The notes under the pieces were generated by a model. The model made no database searches, had not been told where the DNA came from, and was given only the letters and a program-made list of their open reading frames with translations. From NCBI GenBank assembly GCA_902787095.1, contig CADAFC010000028.1, positions 1 to 33,759 on the forward strand: a DNA stretch of 33,759 nucleotides, in the 5' to 3' direction. Positions 16,734-22,974 of the stretch are shown here, piece by piece (position 1 is the stretch's first letter; the number at the start of each line of letters is the position of its first letter). Origin of the DNA: an uncultured Bacteroidia bacterium. GTDB taxonomy: Bacteria; Bacteroidota; Bacteroidia; Bacteroidales; F082. The translations under genes were made by a program, and so were the position numbers.

Positions 16734-18485
16734 TCAGTGAGCTATCGAGACTTTCTTTGTCGATATGCCTTCGCCGCTGACCACTCTCACCACATAGACA
16801 CCGTTGTTGAACGATGCCACGTCGACAGATATCTTCTCAGCCATACCTTCGACGGCTAACACTCTCTGTCCCAATGAGTTGTAAATCTCAACAAGCTCAA
16901 TATCCTCGCCTTCCACATAAAGCATGTTGTTGGCCGGATTAGGATAGACTTTGAAGCCTGCGTCAGCGTTATCGCCAACCATATCAGGTTTTTTCACAAG
17001 TTTGAACGAATGGTATGCCATCGTGCCGAAGTCGCCTGCACCTTCTATTATCTTCTCGTTGGCGACTTTGATATAATAATGGCCTTCGCCGTAATTGCAG
17101 CAGATACCGTTGTCGGCGCTGTCGAAGATTCTGAAGAGATAGCAGTCGTCAACAGGGAAGTCGTTGTATGTAGCGACATTGGTCTGAGTGGCGCTCGAGC
17201 CTGCAAGATGCTGATAAGGGCCGCCTTCAGCCACTATCTCGCCTGCCGAATTGATGATGTTCCAGGTAGTCTGCTCACCAAACTGGTCTTGTACGATATA
17301 CACCTTCAGCTGTGTGGTGTTGGTCTCAAACTCCCTTTCAACCCATTCTTGACATTCGGCGGCAAATGTGGTGCTGTATTCATAAGGAGTGCCGTTGACT
17401 TCAGTGATATTGACTGTTCCGGTGTATGTTCCGAAAGGAATATCCATAGCGAAACTAAGGTTGGTCTTGTCACCCGACACCAATGTGCCTTCCCATTCAA
17501 AATCATAATTGACATCGCCGACCTCTGCATTGAATTTCACAGAATTGAAGCTGTCATGTCCGATGTTCATCAATGTGAATCCGAATTCTTTGAGATTGTC
17601 GCATGAGGCATTGAGAACCTGTGACACGTTAGCAATCTCAGGATGAATAGGCTCGTCGACAATAAACATTTTGTCGAGTTCGCAGGCATTCAAGATAGGA
17701 CGTGCAGGTGTGCCTTGGAAGCGCTCCGACACCCATGCGAGGAAGAAGATATGCTCAAGCTTCACCTCCACTCCGTTAGGACTGCCTATCATTTCAGGAA
17801 TCGGGTATTCATATACTTTTGTAATCAGAGTGCCTTGTGTTGTTGGAGAGATGGCGTCGCCCCAAGCGTTCTCTTGGATCACATCACGCAAAACATGCAT
17901 GTGGCAATATTGGCCGCCAATCACCTGTGCCGGGTTGCCCGACATTCCACTTTGTGAACCGAGGATGCTGTCCTGCAACATCGCGACAGTGAGATAGTTC
18001 TCGTCATAACCGCTGTTTCCCGTGTAATAAACCTCGACAGTGATTGTTGCCACACGTGTGTCAGGGTCGATCTTCACCATTCCTGCCACATTGCACTCAG
18101 CTGCCTGGCCAAGCTGCTGGTTCGACAAGTTATTCCATGCGCTGCGACTCTGTCCGGCTGCCGTCGAACGGTTCACCACACCTGTAGGATAACCGCTGAT
18201 AGAGAAACCTCCATGGATGGCATTGCCGTCAGTAGTGATGAAGTTTGGATAAGATGTTGGCGCATAACCGCCGGCATGCACGTTGATAGCCCATACTCTG
18301 CCCGGATTGTTTGCCATAATCTCATTGGCGATTCTATGTCCGTCAGGACAATAGCCGCAGTTACGGCCGGTAAATTCCTCAATAATGACATTTCTGTTGG
18401 CAGGCTCTGTTGAGACATACTGCTGAGCTTTAGCCATATAAGTCATTGATAATAAAGCTATTAAAGCCAGTGTAAATTTTTTCAT
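16734..18485 (-). CDS. Secreted Omp28-like thioredoxin-fold protein with T9SS C-terminal sorting domain
   Basis: A 583-residue secreted protein. The signal peptide is residues 1-20 (MKKFTLALIALLSMTYMAKA, then QQ). Next is an Omp28-type region with a thioredoxin-like redox motif, FTGRNCGYCPDGH (Cys43, Cys46). The last 75 or so residues form a type A T9SS sorting domain: FKVYPNPANNMLYVEG, VEIYNSLGQRVL, and the ending GVYVVRV...KKVSIAH. It should cross the outer membrane by type IX secretion and be anchored or released after the sorting domain is removed. The CxxC motif suggests an extracellular thiol role, but this is inference. A TAnnTTTG box lies 38 bases upstream. Confidence 0.9.
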   Translation of the reverse strand: MKKFTLALIALLSMTYMAKAQQYVSTEPANRNVIIEEFTGRNCGYCPDGHRIANEIMANNPGRVWAINVHAGGYAPTSYPNFITTDGNAIHGGFSISGYPTGVVNRSTAAGQSRSAWNNLSNQQLGQAAECNVAGMVKIDPDTRVATITVEVYYTGNSGYDENYLTVAMLQDSILGSQSGMSGNPAQVIGGQYCHMHVLRDVIQENAWGDAISPTTQGTLITKVYEYPIPEMIGSPNGVEVKLEHIFFLAWVSERFQGTPARPILNACELDKMFIVDEPIHPEIANVSQVLNASCDNLKEFGFTLMNIGHDSFNSVKFNAEVGDVNYDFEWEGTLVSGDKTNLSFAMDIPFGTYTGTVNITEVNGTPYEYSTTFAAECQEWVEREFETNTTQLKVYIVQDQFGEQTTWNIINSAGEIVAEGGPYQHLAGSSATQTNVATYNDFPVDDCYLFRIFDSADNGICCNYGEGHYYIKVANEKIIEGAGDFGTMAYHSFKLVKKPDMVGDNADAGFKVYPNPANNMLYVEGEDIELVEIYNSLGQRVLAVEGMAEKISVDVASFNNGVYVVRVVSGEGISTKKVSIAH

Positions 18486-18522
18486 AGCGTTATTTTTTAG
18501 TTAATAATCATTTTCTAACCTG

Positions 18523-18530
18523 CAAAGATA
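18523..18530 (-). promoter_or_regulatory. -7 box for the Omp28-like gene
   Basis: On the - strand the bases read TATCTTTG, an exact TAnnTTTG, 38 bases before the ATG at 18485. The upstream -33 region overlaps the ilvE terminator, and no clear TTTG is found at the usual spacing. Confidence 0.6.
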
Positions 18531-18541
18531 TAAAAAAAACA

Positions 18542-18573
18542 AAAAACACGCCACAAAAATATGACGTGTTTTT
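18542..18573 (-). terminator. Terminator after ilvE
   Basis: AAAAACACG (18542-18550) and CGTGTTTTT (18565-18573) are complementary over nine bases. On the - strand the hairpin lies 24 bases after the ilvE stop and ends in a T run, as expected for an intrinsic terminator. The A/T flanks mean it could work in either direction. Confidence 0.7.
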
Positions 18574-18596
18574 CAAAAAAACGTTTTACTACAAAA

Positions 18597-19619
18597 TTAA
18601 ATTTCCACGATAGTGTTCCATCCGAACTCGTCTTTCTCGAGACCTGTCTGGATGCCACGGAGTTTGTTGTAAAGTTTCTGGCTCCATGGACCTGGTTTGC
18701 CGTCGCCGAAGGTGTATGACTTGCCAGTCTCAGGGTCGTCGATGCGTGAGATTGGGCTGATGACTGCTGCTGTGCCGCATGCGCCAGCCTCTTCGAATGT
18801 TGAGAGCTCTTCTTCTGCCACTGGGCGGCGCTCAACCTTCATGCCGAGAGTCTCTGCGATCTGCATCAAGCTCTTGTTGGTGATTGATGGGAGGATTGAT
18901 GTCGACTGTGGAGTGATGTATGTGTTGTCTTTCACTGCGAAGAAGTTAGCTGCGCCGGCCTCGTCGATATATTTCTTCTCTTTAGCGTCGAGATAGAACT
19001 CGCAAGCGTACTGACCGCCGTGGCAAGCCTCGGTGTGAGCGCGCAATGATGCCGCGTAGTTGCCGCCGACTTTGTAGATACCGGTTCCGAGAGGAGCTGA
19101 ACGGTCGTATTTACGTGTGATGACGTAAGGGTTAGCCTGGAAGCCGCCTTTGAAGTATGGTCCTACAGGTGTTGCGAACACGATGAACAGATATTCGTCG
19201 GCCGGTTTCACACCAACGCGGGCGCCGGTACCTATGATTAATGGACGGAGGTACAGTGAAGCGCCGCTTTCGTATGTCGGGATGAATTCCTTGTTGAGCT
19301 GCACGCATTTGATCATGGCTTCCTCAAATTTCTCCATTGGGAAACGAGGCATGCAGATGCCGTCGCATGACGACTGCAGACGTTTTGCGTTCTCGTCAAG
19401 ACGGAAGATACGCACTTTGCCGTCGGCGCCACGGTGGGCTTTCAAGCCTTCGAAAGCTTCCTGACCGTAGTGGAGGCATGTGGCTGCCATGTGAATGTTG
19501 ATTGTTGTCTCTGAGCAGAATTCAAGTTCGCCCCATTCGCCGTTTCTGTAGTAGCAACGGACGTTGTAATTTGTTGGGTAGTAACCAAATGGGAGTGATC
19601 CCCAATCGATGTTTTGCAT
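18597..19619 (-). CDS. ilvE: Branched-chain amino acid aminotransferase
   Basis: A 340-residue class IV, PLP-dependent aminotransferase of the long BCAT type. The PLP lysine is Lys183 in GTGIYKVGGNYAASL; other conserved parts are ATCLHYGQEAFEGLKAHR, LYLRPLIIGTGARVGV and DEAGAANFFAV. It moves the amino group between glutamate and the keto acids of Leu, Ile and Val in the cytoplasm. Start at ATG 19619 (MQNIDWGSLPFGYYPTNYNV). A promoter box lies 80 bases upstream and a terminator follows, so it is probably transcribed alone. It marks the last core gene before the accessory island. Confidence 0.96.
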   Translation of the reverse strand: MQNIDWGSLPFGYYPTNYNVRCYYRNGEWGELEFCSETTINIHMAATCLHYGQEAFEGLKAHRGADGKVRIFRLDENAKRLQSSCDGICMPRFPMEKFEEAMIKCVQLNKEFIPTYESGASLYLRPLIIGTGARVGVKPADEYLFIVFATPVGPYFKGGFQANPYVITRKYDRSAPLGTGIYKVGGNYAASLRAHTEACHGGQYACEFYLDAKEKKYIDEAGAANFFAVKDNTYITPQSTSILPSITNKSLMQIAETLGMKVERRPVAEEELSTFEEAGACGTAAVISPISRIDDPETGKSYTFGDGKPGPWSQKLYNKLRGIQTGLEKDEFGWNTIVEI

Positions 19620-19698
19620 GATATTTTTTATTTAATGTTTATAATTCTAATCGTTTTCATGCGGAGACGCCATATTATGACGGCTTTACATTGGATTG

Positions 19699-19706
19699 CA
19701 AAGATA
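19699..19706 (-). promoter_or_regulatory. -7 box for ilvE
   Basis: TATCTTTG on the - strand, an exact TAnnTTTG, about 80 bases before the ilvE ATG. A TTG 22 bases upstream (19729-19731) may serve as the -33 element, slightly beyond the usual spacing. Confidence 0.6.
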
Positions 19707-19744
19707 CAAAATTTTTTGATATAAAAAACAATTTTTCATTTTTT

Positions 19745-20735
19745 TCATTTTTCCTGCCTCATCAATGTAAAACGCCTATAATTAAACGTATTCCAATACT
19801 CATTTTTCAACTTGTCGGAAAGAAATGACCTGAATATCAAACTTTTAGCCTTTACGTTGGGTAAAGAGAAGAAATCCAATTCGCTATTGACCAAACTTTC
19901 TGGCAATCCTATACGTCGACCAAACTCCTCAAAATTATTACGCCCAACGCTTCTGACATCAGTATAATGCATACCTTCCTTGAAAAGTCCTTTGTCGAGT
20001 GCGAAAATCCGATGCTCACGCAAATGAATACTCGTATTTATCAAATCGTATGCTGGAATTTATCAGAGAAAAATTCTTGAGATGAGCATCATCATTGAGT
20101 GTCAGATAATTAAAAACAACAATTCTGAAGAATTTCAATATCTCGACAGATGCGGCACGGACATATTTTCTGATAATATCAGCACATTCCTCATAGCTTA
20201 GATTGCTGTATTTATAATCGCTTCCTCCGTTAGCTTTAGTAAGACCTGACAAAGAAGCGAAATCCTCCTGCTGAAACTTCATGCCATCCTTTGAGATGTC
20301 AAATCTTCTTGTAAGATAAGCCATTTCGCCATCTTTGAAAAAACAAATTCCGTTAGCAGCAGTTTCTATTCTATAAACCTGCGATGCCAATTGCATCGTA
20401 AGATGCTCGTTTGCTGGACAATATTTTCTTTCAAGCAAAGCATACGAAATAGGAGCCGGTTTCAGAATATATGTTGACCTCTCCCATTCTTGAGGTTTTA
20501 CCAACTCATTATTATTTATGACAAGCCCTGCTTTGGGTTGAACTCCGGAAAGCGAGATGCGTCCGACACTTTTAACGAATTCTGTATTATCGGAATTTTT
20601 ATTATTCGGACTTGGAAAACTCAAAATATGCGACACTGCCCTACCATCGAACAACGCTCTGAGTGCCGATGGCGAATATGTGCCAAATCCTTCTGCCAAC
20701 GTTGACGGACAAACTGTTAACTCTTTCATAATCAT
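19745..20735 (-). pseudogene. HipT/HipA-like Ser/Thr kinase toxin, frameshifted
   Basis: Two - strand frames make up one HipA-family kinase without its N-terminal subdomain. 20016-20735 gives 239 residues with SLSG (61-64, comparable to the autophosphorylated SIS motif of HipT), ILKP (90-93) and the catalytic loop LNDDAHLKNFSL (213-224). It then runs into a stop. The next frame, 19745 to about 20056, resumes with PAYDLINTSIH, the DFG-like metal-binding segment, and carries the C-terminal helices. The residues usually found between NFSLI and SPAYDL are also missing, so a small out-of-frame deletion near 20055-20062 is the simplest cause. The kinase should be dead unless the shift is a sequencing error. 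The start overlaps the HipS-like gene by 4 bases. Confidence 0.85.
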
Positions 20736-21040
20736 ACAGGTTTTATAGTTACAGCACCGATTGTGTCGTTTTGGGCTGTGGCAAGCAGAATGCCGAAATC
20801 GTCATTTTCATCGATGTGCAATGAAATTGACTGAAGCTTACGATTTGCACCTTCCGACAACATGTTAAAGAAAAACGGGAACAAATAATCCGAATAATAC
20901 GGCTCTTTCCTGACAGGCATTGCCAAACAGACAGGCTCACCGTTGTAGCCGTCGTTGTAAACGAACATGTATGTGCGTTCGTCTGTCTCTTGCAGTAATC
21001 CCACTTCTTTGTCGTGGACAAAAACCTTACACAGTCTCAT
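20732..21040 (-). CDS. HipA N-terminal-domain protein (HipS-like)
   Basis: A 102-residue protein equal to the first subdomain of HipA (MRLCKVFVHDKEVGLLQE, then CLAMPVRKEPYYSDYLFPFFFNMLSEG). In HipBST systems this part is a separate protein, HipS, which neutralises the kinase HipT. The gene order here, hipB then hipS-like then kinase, is the same as in HipBST. Its start lies 14 bases inside hipB, and its stop overlaps the kinase start, so translation is coupled along the operon. The frame is intact, unlike the kinase. Whether this copy is the antitoxin is inferred from the E. coli HipBST precedent. Confidence 0.82.
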   Translation of the reverse strand: MRLCKVFVHDKEVGLLQETDERTYMFVYNDGYNGEPVCLAMPVRKEPYYSDYLFPFFFNMLSEGANRKLQSISLHIDENDDFGILLATAQNDTIGAVTIKPV

Positions 21041-21257
21041 AATTCATTTTTTTATGATGAATATCCAGTTGTAGTCCAAGTGTGTCGAGGATGGCAATCA
21101 GTGTTGAAAGTTGTGGATTGCCTTCGCCACGTTCGACAGCGAGAAGTGTGTTTATTCCCACTCCCGCCAGTTCCGACAATGTTTGTTGGTTAACTCCAAG
21201 CTGCTTACGCCTATCGCGTATTGCTTTCCCGACCCTTATTTGTTCTAAATTATCCAT
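21027..21257 (-). CDS. HipB-like XRE-family transcriptional regulator (antitoxin)
   Basis: A 76-residue protein, almost entirely an XRE helix-turn-helix (VGKAIRDRRKQLGVNQQTLSELAGVGINTLLAVERG), as in HipB. HipB dimers bind operators in their own promoter and help to hold the kinase inactive. I start it at ATG 21257 (MDNLEQIRVG); the open frame extends ten residues further up but that part overlaps the promoter. Several TTGTGAA/TTCACAA half-sites flank and overlap the promoter, fitting autoregulation. First gene of the hip operon. Confidence 0.85.
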   Translation of the reverse strand: MDNLEQIRVGKAIRDRRKQLGVNQQTLSELAGVGINTLLAVERGEGNPQLSTLIAILDTLGLQLDIHHKKMNYETV

Positions 21258-21261
21258 TATA

Positions 21262-21328
21262 TTGTGAATTTTTTGCAAAAATAACAATTATTTGTGAATT
21301 GCAAACATTATTTCACAATTTAATGTGA
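21262..21328 (-). promoter_or_regulatory. hip operon promoter with candidate HipB operator half-sites
   Basis: On the - strand the -7 box TATTTTTG lies at 21276-21283 and a TTTG at 21302-21305, 18 bases apart. Written on the + strand, TTGTGAA occurs at 21262-21268 (just before the hipB ATG) and 21292-21298 (between the two promoter boxes), TTCACAA at 21312-21318, and AATGTGA at 21322-21328. A repressor bound to these would block polymerase. Confidence 0.6.
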
Positions 21329-21374
21329 TTTTTTTGAAAACTATTGATAATTTGCGGGTTGTTTTATATACCCT

Positions 21375-21390
21375 TCACAATATATTGTGA
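21375..21390. promoter_or_regulatory. Perfect 16-bp palindrome TCACAATATATTGTGA
   Basis: Fully self-complementary. It shares the TTCACAA/TTGTGA half-site with those at the hipB promoter about 60-110 bases away, so it may be a further operator. It also supplies the stop codon and last four sense codons of the truncated rhuM frame. Confidence 0.55.
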
Positions 21391-21515
21391 TTTTTAACAT
21401 TTTCACCGAGCCATATGCCACGATGTGATTTGACTCTGTATCCGACAGATAACACCATATCCAAACTATAATAATCCATTTCCCTATTTACCAGTCTTTC
21501 GCCTTCTTTTTGAAG

Positions 21516-21534
21516 TGTCGCAAATTTTGCGACA
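21516..21534. repeat. In-gene palindrome of the truncated rhuM copy
   Basis: TGTCGCAAA, centre T, TTTGCGACA: 9-bp perfect arms. It encodes VAKFAT (residues 77-82) on the - strand. The longer paralogue has a larger palindrome with the same core at the same residues. Confidence 0.75.
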
Positions 21535-21813
21535 GTTGCGAAATTCTTCAATTCCTCTTTCAGTGCATTGTTAATATGTTTGCCTATTGTCTTGACATCC
21601 CTGTCAAAAAGAGCAGCCATCTGCTGTCTGTTCATCCAAACAGTGCCATTACACATAAAGACTTCCAATTGAATTGTGCCGTCGTTGCTTCTGTATATCA
21701 CGACAGATTTCTCCGTTTGTGAGATTTTCGCTGGTAAAAGATTTGTTTCGTTTCTTTTCATTTTTCAAAATAATTTTAGACAGAATTTACATGATTTACA
21801 GGATTATATATAT

Positions 21814-21837
21814 TCTGTCTTCTGTCTTCTGTCTTCT
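21814..21837. repeat. Tandem 7-bp repeat (TCTGTCT, 3.4 copies)
   Basis: Three perfect TCTGTCT units plus TCT, between the two rhuM copies. Flanking bases contain imperfect GATTTACA/GGATTAACA-type repeats (21793-21804 and 21849-21870). It may be the trace of the slippage or recombination that truncated the upstream copy. Confidence 0.8.
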
Positions 21838-21863
21838 AAAAAAACAGACAGGATTAACAAGAT

Positions 21864-22748
21864 TTACAAGATTTTTTCTTTAGGGATTCCCATCTTTGAA
21901 AACGCGAACACCCGTTTTCCCAAATCCTTCAACAAGGCCCCAATCCAATAAACATCATCATCAATAATTAAAAACCTGTCATGGAATTTTTTGAGAACCT
22001 TAATGTTTATTGGCTGATACTGTGAATTATGCTTTGCCAACGCCAGTTGAAGTTTGGTGTTAAAAGTAGCAGTGTAAACCGTCGCCGAAACGTTAGGATT
22101 TCGATTGTCCAACATTGTCAAAACTGTCTCATCAATATAGTTATCAATGAGAACTATCTCGTTCCTCGCCTGTTTAATCAAACCCGTTGCAAACACGAAT
22201 GCGTCGAAAATTTGGCCGTCATAGAAGATGCCTTTGTGAGGCGGAAGCTGACCTTTTATTTCGTTTTCCATTTCAGTGGTCTTCTCTTCAAGTTTAAAAA
22301 CTTTTACTTCCAATCTGTCAAGCCGATTATTTACAGCATAGCCATTTAAAACATAGTTCTTAAGAACCATGTTGGCCCATTTTCTGAAATCAATTCCTCT
22401 TTGCGATTTCACGCGATAACCGACAGAGAAAATCATATACAAATTATAAAAGTTTACATCATGAGTCTGATTTTTTCCAGCAATAGCTCCATGTTTAGTG
22501 GTTGTCGCAAAATTTGCGACAACCACTTCATCGCGAAGTTCTTCAATCAACGCTTTGTTTATATGTTTTCTAACCGTTTTCTCGTCTCTATCAAAAAGTT
22601 GGGACATCTGATGAACATCCAACCATAAAGTTTCATTATACAATATCACTTCAAGTTGAACTTCGCCGTCGTTGCTTCTATAAATCACGACAGATTTCTC
22701 CGTTTGTGGTATTTCCGTTGGTAAAAAGTTTTTATTCTCACTTTTCAT
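21864..22748 (-). CDS. RhuM-family protein with C-terminal PLD-like domain
   Basis: A 294-residue protein starting at ATG 22748 (MKSENKNFLPTEIPQ), chosen because the truncated paralogue starts at the matching place. Residues 15-135 are the RhuM/ORF6N-like domain (LWLDVHQMSQLFDRDEKTVRKHIN, then IFSVGYRVKSQRGIDFRKWAN). A coiled coil follows (about 142-167). Residues 170-294 resemble a phospholipase D-like fold with FHDRFLIID (His256-x-Arg258-x4-Asp263 instead of HxKx4D) and LLKDLGKRVFAFSKM. RhuM was first named from a Salmonella pathogenicity island and its function is unclear; the fold suggests nucleic-acid binding or cleavage. A 29-bp palindrome lies in the coding sequence. AT-rich, typical of the island. 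Confidence 0.8.
   Translation of the reverse strand: MKSENKNFLPTEIPQTEKSVVIYRSNDGEVQLEVILYNETLWLDVHQMSQLFDRDEKTVRKHINKALIEELRDEVVVANFATTTKHGAIAGKNQTHDVNFYNLYMIFSVGYRVKSQRGIDFRKWANMVLKNYVLNGYAVNNRLDRLEVKVFKLEEKTTEMENEIKGQLPPHKGIFYDGQIFDAFVFATGLIKQARNEIVLIDNYIDETVLTMLDNRNPNVSATVYTATFNTKLQLALAKHNSQYQPINIKVLKKFHDRFLIIDDDVYWIGALLKDLGKRVFAFSKMGIPKEKIL
22498..22526. repeat. 29-bp perfect palindrome inside the RhuM-family gene
   Basis: Arms GTGGTTGTCGCAAA (22498-22511) and TTTGCGACAACCAC (22513-22526) around one base. It encodes residues 75-84, VVVANFATTT, on the - strand. The inner TGTCGCAAA core is the same as in the truncated copy at 21516-21534. Confidence 0.9.
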
Positions 22749-22886
22749 TTTTGTATTTTTTAAAGGTTTCACAATAATTAATTTTGAAACTTGCTGCAAA
22801 AATATACTAAATTTTCTTTGGTCTTTGATTTTTAACATTTTTTAACATAAAGTGTGGGAAAATGAATTAGATGTTAAAAAATTTTA

Positions 22887-22925
22887 ACAAAAACAAACGT
22901 AGAGCCGCCACACTGTGACAGCTCT
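22887..22925 (-). terminator. Terminator after the lipoprotein operon
   Basis: The stem spans 22901-22925 (on the - strand AGAGCTGTCAC, loop, GTGGCGGCTCT) and is fully paired as RNA on the - strand using two G-U pairs that would be mismatches on the + strand. A T-rich tail (22887-22900) follows. It lies 50 bases after the stop at 22975. Confidence 0.75.
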
Positions 22926-22974
22926 ATTCTGATTTTTAACGTTATGCCTGTTTTGCGTAAAATTCTTGAAAAAA

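Larger units (their letters stand above)
21375..21761 (-). pseudogene. RhuM-family protein, truncated copy
   Basis: A 128-residue frame that aligns from its first residue with the longer copy at 21864-22748: both share QTEKSVVIYRSNDG, FDRD, KHIN.AL.EEL, and SVGYRVKS.RGI. It keeps only the N-terminal RhuM/ORF6N-like domain. After SHRGI the expected FRKWANMVLK continuation is replaced by WLGENVKNHNIL and a stop formed by a palindrome. The coiled coil and C-terminal PLD-like domain are lost. It is most likely a decayed tandem duplicate; a functional short protein cannot be excluded. Confidence 0.75.

Noticed and set aside
20016..20060. Programmed frameshift in the Hip kinase
   Set aside because: No slippery heptamer is present, and residues between the two motifs also seem to be missing, which points to a deletion.
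21814..21837. CRISPR-like repeats between the rhuM copies
   Set aside because: Units are 7 bp, contiguous and without spacers; this is a microsatellite.
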